Below, piece by piece: positions 1 through 10,620 of a stretch of DNA of 64,000 nt. Both the position numbers and the translations under genes were made by a program. The notes below the pieces were generated by a model. That model saw only the letters and a list, made by a program, of their open reading frames with translations, made no database searches and was not told the DNA's origin. The DNA is taken from positions 230,364,148 to 230,428,147 of the forward strand of contig CM071568.1 in the NCBI GenBank assembly GCA_036426205.1, read 5' to 3'. Positions within the stretch are counted from its first letter, which is position 1; every line of letters begins with the position of its first letter. This stretch comes from Ascaphus truei (lineage: Eukaryota > Chordata > Amphibia > Anura > Ascaphidae).

Positions 1-430
1 CTAAAGCTCCACCCCATTATGGGGGGGCTTGAACGTCACTAAACATTACCTCATTTTGTAATACATAACAATACTAAAGCTGATGTCATTTTGTAATACA
101 TAACAATACTGGATAACTGTCTGTCAGCTAAAAATCATTATGGGGTTAAATGTGATGTCAGTTCTGCCACTTGGCACACTGTGTGAGAAACAGTTTATCT
201 TAGACTACTAACAAGGCTTTCTCATAATATCTAGCCTGTTTACACTTTTAATTTGAAGCTGATTGGATGAGGAAGGGTCAATAAATTCAGCTAGGAGCGA
301 AAATATTCCCTTCTCTGCTTCACACATTTGTTTATACAGAAATGAAACACAGAAATTAAGACTCACAGAGACAAGACAAGATGGCGGATTGAAATATTCA
401 CACAAAATGGCTTCATCCTAAATGCTGTTA
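1..430. other. AT-rich flank with a short tandem duplication
   Basis: No gene is seen. A 25-bp stretch beginning gtcattttgtaatac occurs twice, around 50-75 and 83-110. The rest is unassigned AT-rich sequence up to the edge of the Penelope-like fragment. Confidence 0.4.
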
Positions 431-435
431 TGTTG

Positions 436-1995
436 TTATGCCAGACCCCCTAATATCTCATCTTTGTCAGTTTGAGCAACATCAAATGGACTCTGGAAAG
501 TGTCTTCAATTGCTCGATTTGAAGTTGTCACCAATTGTGATGCAACATGGTCATTATTAATATTGGATGGCACTAGACAGTCCGACTCATAGGTTGATAA
601 TTGGCTTAGATTTTGTAAGTGTGTTAAATTATCCGCCTGTGTGTTTTCCATAAGCAATGCAGTCATTGCATCAATACAAGCAATTTCTCGTGCATTGAAT
701 ACATCATGTTGTTCTCTATTCTGCATTGAGAAATGTCTCATTAAAGTAATCTTCCTAATATACTTATTCAGATCTACAAATTGATCAAATCTATTAGGAA
801 GACTACTAGGTGCAAATGAAAGGCCCCTGGTCACGAGCGATATGTGATTACTAGATAAAATAAACGTGGATAGATTGAATATACCGTGTGCTTCTGGAAT
901 GCTGACTCTTAACTTACTCTCCTTCTTTCTTTGCTCGCGCCTCCCTCTCCGGGTTCCTCGCTGCTTCTCTTTCTTCGTTGAGGGGTGTTTGAATGATACG
1001 TTGGTTTCCGATCCCACAGAGGATAAGATTTCTCCCTCTCTCTTTTTTCTTGTTATGTCACTAGCTCTAAAAAAGAAGCAGTATGAGATTTTGTAGTGGA
1101 AGCATTACTATCTGAATTGTTTTTGATAGAATCTCTATTATGGGTTTTTGGTATAGTACCACGACTTTTATCCATTTCTTTCTTTTCTACCAAAACCTCC
1201 TCACATGGTTCCCCCCTATCTTGTAAGACCTCAAATTTGTTTTCTGTAGGACAAGAGAACTGAGATTTATGTGTTTTCTTTTCAGTTCTGTTGGTATTTT
1301 TGTCCTTTTCATTGGGTGTCAAATAAGTATTTCCATGATCTCTACTATTGTCTCTGTATCTATCAGTTTTGTTTTTCTTGTAGTATTTGTTAGGAGTATA
1401 ATGTTTTGATCTGTCTCTCCTATCGTGTCGTCTCCAGTCTCTAACTTTATGTGTAGCATAATCAGTTTGATCTCTCACATACTTATTGCTCTTACGTTCA
1501 CTAATATCTTTCTCATATTTGAGTACCCTAGAGTCAACCAATTTGTCTAGTTCTAAAAATTCCTCACTCTCTACAAATGGACTCATGGTATGTTGTATTT
1601 CCTCTATTTCCTTTGCAATATCATTCAATTTGTCTTCCCTATAGGTGATTAGTAGCTTTATTAGAGTGAATGAACAAGATTCCATTGCATCATTCCATTT
1701 TGTTTTAAAATCAATATTTGTGTCAAATGTGTTTTTTTTTTGTAAACCTCAATCCTCTAGGGACTATTTTAGCGTCTAGATAATTTTGTACTGATAAAAG
1801 ATCAAGCCAATGCTTCATATCTTCCTTTGCCAACCTCTCAAGCTTAAAAAAGTTGGTCTGTAGATCAATACTGTCCTCATTAAGTTCTGACATATCTATT
1901 TCTGCAGATTCAGCATATTGTTGTCTCCTAATGAGCCTTTCCTTACTAGATTTCATCATCTTGCTGAATGAACCAGAGCAACAATTGCAGGATGG
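436..1995 (-). pseudogene. Penelope-like retroelement ORF, decayed and 3'-truncated
   Basis: Three consecutive minus-strand reading frames (about 1959-1723, 1685-1053 and 1017-436) make up one broken coding region. The first two are an acidic/helical then very basic, Arg/Lys/Asp-rich region with the segment DWRRHDRRDRSKH. The third contains NLSTFILSS and then GLSFAPS and LMRHFSMQN. This arrangement matches my memory of the start of Penelope-like (Neptune-type) polyproteins, where a GLSF-type motif precedes the reverse transcriptase. The RT catalytic motifs and the GIY-YIG endonuclease are absent, so the copy ends early in the RT-proximal region near 430. Frames are broken near 1700 and 1040. 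It could be another non-LTR ORF1; the family call rests on motif recall and is tentative. Confidence 0.5.
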
Positions 1996-2898
1996 GTGTA
2001 GACGAAATTAGGTAGCTATCAGGTTAGGATGAATGGATATTAAGAAAGAGTAAAAGACAGCGCCTTTCTCAGACAACACCCAAATTGCTGCAACCCTGAT
2101 CCAATAAAGCAAGATGACACACCCAGCACAGATGCCTAATAGCAATAAGAAGTATAAAAATACTGGTGGTTAGGAACAGGTGGTAATATAATACCTCATG
2201 TATGAATAAAAATTGTGCCAAAATGAATATTAAAAAATGGTGAAAAAGTGTGTGTGTGTGACAAAAAATATGTTAAAAGTGAAAAAAGAAGGTAAAACAG
2301 TTGTATGATCACAAAAAACAATGTGATGACATATGGAACAAGAAAAAATAAAAAAATATAAAAATAAAGAAAAAAATAAATTTTATATAAAAAAATGAAA
2401 AAATAAATGAACACCATAAAATATGAATGAATCAATACTTAAGTCCATATGCGTCCTTTTGTGTGACAAATAGAAGTTCCAGGCAGCTTCTTCTTGGGCT
2501 CACCAACCTCCCAACGAACCTAATAGAAAAGATAAAGAAAAAGCGCCCGATCCTTGTATAAAATCAGATATATAAGGTTTAATATTCCATGGACAGACAA
2601 ATGCACACTCACACTTTGTCAATAAAATGAAGGCATGTTATGGGACCAGCCCATGCACCAGATGGACGTGAGAATTCACAGACGTCCTCCGTTTGAATGC
2701 GGTGGAAGTAACTGCAAATAGATGTTGCTGCTGCTGTAGTCACCGAAAAGGGCTTTTTCCTTTCAAACCGGAACACCTCTGTTCAGTGCGGCCACCATTT
2801 GCCTCTCACAACTCAGGGACCAGGGAAATCCTTCACTGACGTCCTCACTCTGGCGTCTGGACTGCTCGACCACCGTAGTTCCTATGCCACGTGACCCT
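1996..2898 (-). other. AT-rich putative 5' leader of the Penelope-like copy
   Basis: No open reading frame of note. The stretch 2200-2430 is very A-rich on the plus strand. It lies between the decayed ORF and the hammerhead-like motif at 2901-2931 and could be the 5' leader or terminal repeat of the same minus-strand element. The boundary is not visible. Confidence 0.3.
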
Positions 2899-2900
2899 AT

Positions 2901-2931
2901 GCGTTTCATCCGTCTCAGCGGAATTCATCAG
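2901..2931 (-). ncRNA. hammerhead-like stem-loop motif (locus 1)
   Basis: Read on the minus strand: a CTGATGA box, a stem ATTCCG paired with CGGAT around a CTGAGA loop (one bulged T), then GAAACGCATAG. The box and the GAAA match the conserved halves of a hammerhead ribozyme core on either side of stem II. Stems I and III and a cleavage triplet were not established. It lies about 900 bp upstream of the Penelope-like ORF on the same strand, where such elements are known to carry hammerheads. Confidence 0.4.
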
Positions 2932-2989
2932 GGGATGAACTCCAATTGGATTGACTTGTAATTTATAGTCCCATAGTCAAATAGATCGT

Positions 2990-3214
2990 GCAATACAAGA
3001 ATGGGTTCAGTTCAATTAGAGTCCTAAAGGTCATCTGTGCTAGATGTGGCTGATTGTTATAATGAATGCTGCTGGGCTAGGAGCTGGGTTTGCTGCTGCA
3101 ATAGTCTTTCATCTCTCTCTGCTTGTAGCCGGGTCTGCTCCTGCATTAACTGTCCCTGCTGTCTGGTCTGCTCGCACAGAAACTCTTAAAAAAATTCTTC
3201 CATTTTTTCCATTC

Positions 3215-3251
<37 letters not shown>

Positions 3252-3308
3252 TGGTGTTTGTGTGTGTGGCCCTTTAACTGCAGGGGCCTTTCAAAATCCC
3301 GGCACTTC
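2990..3308 (-). pseudogene. gag-like N-terminal fragment next to an LTR
   Basis: On the minus strand, immediately after the LTR end, a (GT)n run is followed by a Gln-rich helical stretch (frame with QTRLQAERDERLLQQQTQLL, then a stop). This resembles the Gln-rich start of gag in some vertebrate LTR elements. Stops and the microsatellite break the frame. Assignment is weak. Confidence 0.3.
3217..3262. repeat. (GT)n microsatellite
   Basis: Perfect GT dinucleotide run with a slightly interrupted 3' edge. Confidence 0.95.
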
Positions 3309-3845
3309 TTGACACCATATGTTGCAGCGTACATGCAACTACACACGCGGGTTCTTTGGATAAGGCTTATTTATTTTAGCCTTAAAACATACAACACACC
3401 AAAACAAATAGCTTCTCATCAGCAAACAAAAGAAAAATGTATTTTTCTTCAGCAGACAAAACAAAATAGTTTCTCTTTAGCAGACAGAGTAAGAATAAGG
3501 CAACTACTCTTTTCTATGCAGGAGACAGACCGTTCATAAACCATGTACTTTGTTAACAGACCTTGTATCAAACTGTTCTCTCTCCAGAGTTTCAGGGGAT
3601 TTCCCTGCTTCAGACAGCATACAAAAAGACAGACCTTCTATCAGTAATCTCCTCTCTCCTGAACAGCTAGGCAGCATGTGTCTACAGCCTCGGGTTTTTA
3701 ACACACCTTGATTAGGCAGCTGGGATCCAACTAATTGTCCTGAGGTTCCCAGCTGAAGTTAACCTAGTCACTGCTGCACTGCAGACTAAACATATGTCTG
3801 CCAGGCATATAGCTGGTGGCTTTTATTTCCCCTGTCACAGTATGA
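3309..3845 (-). mobile_element. LTR of a retrotransposon, minus orientation
   Basis: On the minus strand the block starts near TGTCATACTGTGACAG, contains AATAAA-like signals (near 3370), and ends ...GCTGCAACA followed by TATGGTGTCAAG. A TATGGTG start right after the LTR end also follows the 5' LTR at 6256. This suggests a primer-binding site, but the tRNA was not identified. No second LTR was found, so the element is partial. Confidence 0.45.
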
Positions 3846-3852
3846 CACCCCA

Positions 3853-3867
3853 ATACATATATATATA

Positions 3868-3911
<44 letters not shown>
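3853..3911. repeat. (AT)n microsatellite
   Basis: AT dinucleotide run interrupted by an A-tract. Confidence 0.95.
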
Positions 3912-3916
<5 letters not shown>

Positions 3917-4205
3917 ACCCCCAATACATACATAAAAACAATACATATAAAACCAACTCAAATACATAGAACCCCCCCCCAATACATATTAAAAAAACAA
4001 TACATATAAATAAGACTCAAATACATGTAAAAAAAGACCCCAATGCATACAAATACACCTCAATGCATATATAAAAATATATATATTTTAAAAAAACAAT
4101 ACATATCAAAAAGACACCCAATACATATTAAAAAAAAAGACCCCATGGCATATAAAAAACAACAATACATATAAAAAAGCCCCGATACATATATAAAAAA
4201 AATAA
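3912..4205. repeat. degenerate minisatellite of CCCCAATACATAT/A-tract units
   Basis: About a dozen imperfect units of roughly 20-30 bp, each a C-tract, (C)AATACATAT or AATGCATAT, then an A-tract. It appears to have grown out of the adjacent AT run. Confidence 0.7.
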
Positions 4206-4209
4206 TGCA

Positions 4210-4860
4210 ATATAATTTATTCTGCTGGGGAGAGGTCAGGCCCAACTGCTTTGTCTGGCCGCCGGGCTCCCCACAGCCCAGACAGGGACTCAGCTGTCCC
4301 CTCCAGGCGGCGGCCTTGGTTGCGCTAAGAAGGTGTGGGACCTGGCCCCCTTTGTTGCTCGGGATCATCATCAGCAGGTCTCGACAAATTAGGGCAAAAC
4401 CCAATTGCCTTCCCCCCACCAAAGTAACTCCCCCCCACCAAAGTAACTCCCTCACGACTTTTACCTGTGCGGGGTCCGGCGTGGGATCCGGCAGCGTGGT
4501 GCGGTGATCTCCGTCTTCTCCCCTGCAAATTGTAATGTTTCCCCTGAAGGTCCTGAAAAAATTGCCACGCGGGGTCAAATGACACCACGTTGCCATGACA
4601 AAGGGATGCCGTGAAGTCATGCAACGTGGCGCCGCGGGATGTCACAGTGTCACGTAGTGTTCCATTGCCAAGGCAACGCGGCGTCATTTGGCAACACGGC
4701 CATTTTTTCAGGACCTGCAGGGGAAACATTACAATTTGTAGGGGAGAAGACGGAGATTGCCGCACCACGCCGGACCCCGCCACAGGTAAGCACTCAACAG
4801 CGGCCAAAATGCTCCTGCGTGTGGCCTGCGGGCAAATGCATTTGTCGAGCCCTGATCATC
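4210..4860. mobile_element. GC-rich inverted-repeat element
   Basis: Two arms are reverse complements: about 4508-4565 (cttctcccctgcaaattg...) and about 4700-4757 (...caatttgtaggggagaag). They enclose a CG-rich core with ACGTTGCCATGAC-like segments. No coding capacity. The outer boundaries and family are unknown. Confidence 0.5.
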
Positions 4861-5147
4861 AGTATTAATCCGATTACTCTAGGCCCCTACGAGAATCCTG
4901 CTGGGCCTTTTGTAACGTGACCCAATACCTTTGACCTTTAATTGGAACTGCCACTTCCATACAGACTGATGAGGAATATTTATGCTGATCTGCTGACACC
5001 CGGGAGCCTTCTTTCCTGAGGTCCTACATGGCGTGCCTTACATCTTTTCCTTTAGTATTTAGGACTCCATTCCTTCTTTTGGGGATCCTAACTTAAAGGG
5101 TAATTTCTCTATCTACAATATAATAAACAGGAGGGCCTGGTCTATGG

Positions 5148-5328
5148 TATTAGGCTGTGCTTATAGTGCCGGCGACAGCGACGCAACGTCGCGGCAAAAC
5201 AAATGCATTACCGCCGTCGCGTGCGCTTATAGTAAGCACGGCGCGACGGATTGGTCGCGATCGCTGGAAGTCATCTCTATTTGATTTTCCAGCGACCGTC
5301 GCGTCGCCAGCACTGTACTTTATAAACA
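5148..5328. mobile_element. CG-rich MITE, TTATAGTGCCGGCGAC family
   Basis: Short CG-dense element with inverted ends (tagtgccggcgac at the left, the complement of cgtcgccagcactg at the right). Internal blocks (acaaatgcatt, cttatagt, tatttgattttccagcga) recur at 59050-59280, so it belongs to an interspersed family. Confidence 0.6.
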
Positions 5329-5725
5329 TTACTTATCTACTCTCCCCAAGGCTCCTCTACTCTTGTCCTTCTGGAACTTAACCTTCTCGAATCTTCTCCC
5401 TGATTTAAATACTCTACCCTGACATCAGAATCCCCATGGCAACACAGGGTGTGGCCTGACATATACTAACCTGCTAGTAACCCTCTAGGAGGGGAGTTAC
5501 ACTAACATAACACAAACTCTTGATTGTAGCAAAATGACAGTTTGGTTTATATTAATAAATTGTTTAATTCGCGTTTACCAATATATTTTAAAATGATTAC
5601 TCTTTGATATGATTGATCGGATAAAGACATGCAGTTTTTATTTTTATGGTTTTAAGCATTTTAAATGAGTCCAAACAGGAAAAAGCTAAAAACTGGGACA
5701 TTTGAAAGATTTGGAGAATATATAG

Positions 5726-6256
5726 TGACATAGTCCCAGGATAGTGGGCAGCTTTCTGTCTGATTTATAGAAGAAAGTGCAGACTTAGTATGGAAGTGAT
5801 CCGCTCCACAGATTCACAGTCACTAAGGCTGGTGGATAGAAAATCCATACCAGACTTTACAATGGTTCTGGTTTCCCTCACCTGCTCTCCTAATTGAGGA
5901 AAAGGATATATATTGCAGTTAGGTTTGCTGCTTCACTCTCTCTCTCTCTTAGCGCCTGGAGGCTGGGAGGACGCTGCTCCCCAGGATCCAGTTTGGTGTA
6001 GACTGCCCCCCCATGTGTTGCAGCATTGCAGATAGGGATATGCATGTGAGTTACTCCTGACAGGAGTAGATATTTGTTTTTATGATTTATTTTGTTTCTT
6101 AAAGTGATGGTGTTTAAAATAAACTGCTGAAGGGTGCGTGCCCCCTGTGTATATACACGTGTTCATCCCCCTTTTCTACAAATTAAACCCTAGAAGACTG
6201 TGTCGTAAAGAGTCTGGGCAAACGGCAGCACTGCATAAAGGGAGCCATTTGCCACA
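5726..6256 (+). repeat. 5' LTR of the coiled-coil LTR element
   Basis: Begins TGACATAGTCCCAGG and ends TTTGCCACA. Its first ~220 bp are nearly identical to the block starting at 14506. It contains an AATAAA-like site near 6117 and is followed by TATGGTGGAGAG, a candidate primer-binding site. It is much shorter (531 bp) than its partner (994 bp): it lacks the MITE found in the 3' LTR and a further ~100 bp block after ttgcagcat. Confidence 0.85.
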
Positions 6257-7015
6257 TATGGTGGAGAGTGCGGGCAGACACAGAAAGGTCTGTGGGTTTG
6301 AGAAAAAACGTGGGGATTTAAAATGGCCACCCGGCCACAGTAAAGTGCAGACTCTGCGAGTGAAGTCTGTCTCACTGTGTATGACCACTTGTACTTACAA
6401 CATACACAGAGAATGTGTGAAGTGTGGATGCAATAGCACCCAGAGGCCAGTAAATGAAGATATGTTAAGGCCCTGAACCCAAGCTGAAAAACAAAAATTT
6501 TGCTGAAGTGAAAATTGTATCTAGCAAGTGCTGAGTGTAATGTCTGCTCTGTCGGGTATGAAAAGATTGCTGTGCTGTGTAAAGCTAATGCCATAAGCAA
6601 AGTGCTGAGTGTCAAGTTTTCTCTGCCGGGTTTTTTAAATGGCCGACATGAAATGTTTGCTTTGTAATGTACATAACCATGCAAAACAGTGTCCCTCAGG
6701 CCATACGATGATGATGATGATGATGATGACTCATATGTGGCCCTGGGAAGAGAGCCGTACCCGCAGAGGGAAGCTGCAAAAGTGACCAGCGTCCAGAGCG
6801 CAGGACCCCATAACCTTGGAGACAGTGACAAGAATTCGGAGCCGTGCCGGCTAGAAGAAAAACAGGAGATTTTCAAAAGGAGTCAGTATGCTGGGCCGGT
6901 CATGAACCAGGTCACATGGGAGAAGTGAGTCCCTAAATGTTCAAATACAAACAGTGGCAACAGGAGCAGCACAAGGAATACTGCCTCCCACAGCTGCAAA
7001 AGCAAGCAACGCGTT
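6257..7015 (+). other. internal leader of the coiled-coil LTR element
   Basis: It follows the 5' LTR. It has a candidate primer-binding site at its start and two related blocks, each with gtgctgagtgt and then ctctg(t/c)cgggt. A short frame beginning MADMKCLLCNVHNHAKQC is close to a CCHC zinc knuckle but has three rather than four residues before the last Cys. A (GAT)n run lies at 6706-6728. No long intact frame. Confidence 0.4.
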
Positions 7016-8458
7016 ATGAGCGCAAGCAAGACGGTGGCAAAGAAAAAGGAGGAGCAAAGGGAAGCTGAATCCTTGATCCAGGATAAGGAGGCCTTAATTT
7101 CTGCACTCCAAACTGCCCGCCATGATTATGATGTCCTGCAGAAACGATTGGATAAGGAGCGAGAGATTAACGTCCAGTTGCAGGAGGCTAACGTTGCTTT
7201 ACAGAGGAATATACTCCCAGCTTTACATGAGTATGACGCTTTGAAGAAAACAGAGCGTCTCTTTCAGAGTGAGTTGGAGGAGGTGACGACTAGTCTGAAA
7301 AAGGCCAACACCGCAATTGCTACCATAGGAGGAAAGCAGAACAAGTCTGACGGACTAATTGCTAACCTGAAACAGAAATATGGGAGGTTCTGCAAGAGAT
7401 TCGCAATTGCCGTAGGGAGTTGGAAGTCTCTCAGAAGGAGGTTCACGCTCGCAGCACAGAGCTGGAACACACTCGCCAAGAGGGCCATGGTCTCAACACA
7501 GAGCTCTGTATATTGAAGGAAGCCTATGAGAATGCCCGAGTAAAGAGAGAGAATGTAAGTCTGAAAGAAGAAATTTCAGATTTGTCTGACCAGGCTTGTG
7601 AAGGAAAGGAGAAGCTTCACCAAGCAGAAAAAGTGACGGAAAAATTGTCCCAGGAAAGTTTAGAAGTACAGGCAGCACTGCAAAATGCAGAGAGAATGCT
7701 GGAACAGCATACACAAGTACAGCATATACTGCAGAGCCAGCTGCAAGAGCTGCGTGCGCATCTACAGGAGGCCAAGGAGAAGCAGTGGGTCCTGCAGGAA
7801 GAAATTATCCAGGCTGCTAACAAAGTAAACGCTCTGCAGGAGCATCTGAGTACCCAGTGTGTCCCCGCAGAGCAGCATGAGCAGCTGAAGGTCACATTGA
7901 GCTTCACAAGTGCATCGCTGGAGGCGTAGCTCAGATGCCAGGTGACTCTGTATGAGAGGGAGCACGAGAAGGTCCAGAAACTAGAGCGAGAGATGGAGAA
8001 GCGGAGAGGCTGCTCCATCCACAAAAATCAGTACACTCAGGAGAAAGAGGTGTGGAAATCGCAAGCAGCAGCAACCCTGGCGATGAAATCTGCAGAGCTC
8101 CAAAATACTGTATGTAGGATGCGCTCATGCAAACTCCGAGCAAGCACAATGAAGAGTTGAAAGCCTTGAGAGGAGGCTTGCAGAATCAAATTGCAGATTG
8201 CTGAGATCAAGGTACAGCTCACCAAGAGAGGGATGAGGTGTCCGTCAAGTGGCCGACCTGACACGGCCATATGAGGCCAAAATGGTCGGTGCCTGCGGCT
8301 TGTGGGACCACACGGCCAATGAGAGGGCCTGGCTGCAGCTAGAGCTGGACAAGGTCCAGGAGGAGCACCGGCAGCTGCAGGTTAGAAATAAAGAAAAGGA
8401 AACATATTTAAGCCTGGCTCTGAGTCAGCTGGGAGATGTGGTATTGCGACTCAACTCC
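7016..8458 (+). pseudogene. long coiled-coil protein ORF, N-terminal part, frameshifted
   Basis: An intron-free coding-like region opens with MSASKTVAKKKEEQREAE and continues as near-continuous heptad-rich coiled coil (for example DYDVLQKRLDKEREINVQLQ, then EVSQKEVHARSTELEHTRQE). The frame changes near 7400 and again in 8160-8250, and there is an in-frame stop at 7927-7929. The coiled coil nevertheless continues on both sides of each break, so this is a decayed single ORF. It is interrupted at 8459 by the gypsy element and resumes at 13528. It lies between LTRs and could be the gag-like protein of that element or a captured host coiled-coil gene. I do not recognise a specific parent; myosin- or golgin-like similarity would be expected from composition alone. 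Confidence 0.55.
8454..8458. repeat. target-site duplication (actcc), left copy
   Basis: actcc directly precedes the gypsy LTR (TGTAACC) and recurs at 13523-13527 directly after its end (TGACA). This is the 5-bp duplication expected for a Ty3/gypsy integrase. Confidence 0.9.
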
Positions 8459-9200
8459 TGTAACCACCGTCGCAGCCCCTGCCGGATTCCGCCTGGCTGA
8501 CGCGTCACACAGCAGAGCCACGCACACGTGCACGGCCAAGCCGGTGCGTGCACGCTCTGAAGGGTGCCGTCTGGGCCTCCCACAGGGAGGAATCTCGGCC
8601 GCACGTCCGCGTGACGTCAGCGCTCTGCGCCGCGCATCGCGCACGCGTGCAGGTCGCCCGGAACCCAATTAGAATTACCAGGGATGTCTCACCTGTAGGC
8701 TGTTCAGCCACTTACCTCCCTGGCGCCATTGGAGGACCTGATCACACCCCTGCAAGGTAATTGGATCATTCCTCCATATATACCTACTCCTGTCTGTCCT
8801 CCCCTGCTGAGCATAAACTCCTGTTTATGCATTGTGCTCACTGCTGCTGTTTCGTTGTGTCTTGATCCTTGCTTGCCTTTGACCTATCTGTTCTCTCCTG
8901 TCCTGACCTTTGGCTGTTCTACGTATTCCTACACTCTCCAACGCTTTGACCCCGGCTTCGTCCCTTGACTATTCTACCTTCTATGACCCTGGACCTTGGC
9001 TACGGACATCTACCATCCTCCACTCTCCTACTCAGAACTACGGCAAGTACCCTGATTACTCTGACCTCTCCAACCATTCTACGCTGTACGACTTGGACTA
9101 CGCATTCCGGACCGGACTGCGTGATTGTGGGTCGGTGTCTTTCCATCCCCACCTCAGCCCCACGGTCTTCAGTCCTGTTTGTGGTGAGCGTAGCGTGACA
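8459..9200 (+). repeat. 5' LTR of nested Ty3/gypsy chromovirus
   Basis: 742 bp, starting TGTAACCACCG and ending GTAGCGTGACA. It is highly similar over its length to 12803-13522. It contains a CG-dense first 200 bp and then a pyrimidine-rich second half. Confidence 0.92.
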
Positions 9201-9498
9201 ATATGCTCACCCCAGCAAACATGGACCCCGCTGAGGTGGCCCAACGTTTAGGCACACATGAGGAATGCTTCCGGCAACTTACCGGATCATTCACACTTAA
9301 GGAACAACTAGTCTCCCAACTCAAACAAGACGTTGACACCCTTACCGAGTAAGTTAGACGCCTGACATTGTCAACAGCCAACACCGGCCTACGCGCAACC
9401 GCTCCCGTCCCCACGACGCCTACCTCTGAGCCACGACTGCCTACGCCCAATCGGTATGCAGGGGATCCCACTGGTTGTCGGGGGTTTCTGAACCAGTG

Positions 9499-9511
9499 TT
9501 CTATACAGTTT
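9499..9511. repeat. target-site duplication of fold-back element, left copy
   Basis: ttctatacagttt, repeated at 10185-10197. The core is 11 bp; the two outer t's may be chance because the right side is T-rich. Confidence 0.8.
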
Positions 9512-9651
9512 GTAGTAGTAGAGTAGAGCAAAGGTGCACTGCAACTGGAAAAAAATCTGAAGAAATTAGGTCACGGGAAACTCAAAAATAAAATGAGGAT
9601 GTTTAATATATAAACTCCAAAGAAGATGAACATGAAAAACGCACACACGTG

Positions 9652-9675
9652 TTTCATCCCTTAGGACTTTTATCA
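9652..9675 (-). ncRNA. hammerhead-like stem-loop motif, left arm of locus 2
   Basis: Minus strand: TGATAA, then AAGTCC paired with GGGAT around a short loop, then GAAACACG. The box differs from the hammerhead consensus CTGANGA at two core positions, so activity is doubtful. Confidence 0.35.
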
Positions 9676-9677
9676 CC

Positions 9678-9706
9678 TTGATAAAGTCCAACGGATGAAA
9701 CGCGTT
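9678..9706 (+). ncRNA. hammerhead-like stem-loop motif, right arm of locus 2
   Basis: TTGATAA, AGTCC-aac-GGAT stem, then GAAACGCGTTGG, followed by GCGTTTGTC. The downstream GCGTT could pair with AACGC to form a stem III ahead of GTC, a permitted hammerhead cleavage triplet. The TTGATAA box departs from CTGANGA at two positions. Confidence 0.4.
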
Positions 9707-10620
9707 GGTTGCGTTTGTCATGTTCAATCTTCTTGTGAGTTTATATATTAAACATCCTCATTTTTATTTTTGGAGTTTGCCGTGACCTCATTTCTTCAAG
9801 ATTTTTTCCAGTTGATGCACCTTTGCTCTACTCTACTACTATTGCTTCTACACTTTCAGGATTTGCACGCAGAGGAACTACTACCCCTTATTGGTGTTCT
9901 GGACTTCAGTATACCCCCAGGGCAGGTAATGGGTAATAGCCCTTATTTTATTACATCTGACCCTTAATGGGGATGTTTATACCTTAAGAGGGGTGTGCAT
10001 TTCTGACCATTTCTACGGTAGTCGTGTAGACTGACCGCTAGGTCTTTATTTTGCCCCCCCTTTAATGGTTATTGTATATATGAGCCTATGGATATAATAT
10101 AGTGTTCCGACTGTTGGACTATTTCTTCAAGAAGATGTTCTTATGTACACACGAATATTGAGCGTCACTCTAAAAAGTACTTTTTTCTATACAGTTTGAG
10201 CTGCTTTCCTTTCACTTCCCTTCCTCACGATCAATGGTGGCATACATACTCTCCTTGCTGACTGATGCCGCTCTGGCGTGGGCCTCTCCCATCTGGGAGC
10301 AACGCCCCAATCTGACGTCAGCTCTCGCCCTCTTCATCGCCGAGTTCAGAAGGGTGTTTGCCACCCCGGGGCATATGGTTACCGCCGCATCTACTCTGCT
10401 TAATAGTTCCCAGGGAGACCATACTGTGGCTCGCTATGCCTTGGAATTTTGGACGGTGGCTACGGAGACAGGCTGGAACGATGAGGCCCTATCCGCAGTA
10501 TTCTGGCAGGGCCTGTCCGAACGTTTGAAGGACGAATTGGCACCCCTCGATCGCCCCGCTGGATTTGAGGACCTGGTAACCCTGTGCATCCGCATGGATC
10601 AGCGTCTCCAAGAGAGAACC

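Larger units (their letters stand above)
9512..10186 (+). mobile_element. fold-back element with hammerhead-like modules (locus 2)
   Basis: 675-bp insertion in gag, bounded by an 11-13 bp direct repeat. Its first ~330 bp form an imperfect inverted repeat: the arm at about 9525-9660 is the complement of about 9680-9830. Each arm carries a TTGATAA/GGTGATAA box, a short stem and GAAACRCG. The remainder (9840-10186) is unassigned. Confidence 0.75.
9213..10620 (+). pseudogene. gypsy gag, broken by a fold-back insertion
   Basis: It starts near the MDPAEVAQRLGTHEEC frame just downstream of the 5' LTR and reads to PNRYAGDPTGCRGFLNQC, the familiar start of the gypsy gag core. At 9512 it is cut by a 675-bp element and resumes in frame at 10198. 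It then runs through SLLTDAALAWASPIWEQ and a typical retrotransposon-gag helical region to about 10616. There is an in-frame stop near 9350 and no zinc knuckle before the deletion at 10620. Confidence 0.8.

Noticed and set aside
4060..4920. Several overlapping ORFs of 85-186 residues
   Set aside because: They lie in a GC-rich inverted-repeat element and mirror one another; no domain recognised.
4967..4995. CTGATGAGG string as another hammerhead core
   Set aside because: No GAAA box follows after a plausible stem.
6190..6876. 228-residue minus-strand ORF
   Set aside because: It is antisense to the LTR and leader of the coiled-coil element, contains a poly-Ser from the GAT repeat and has no known domain.
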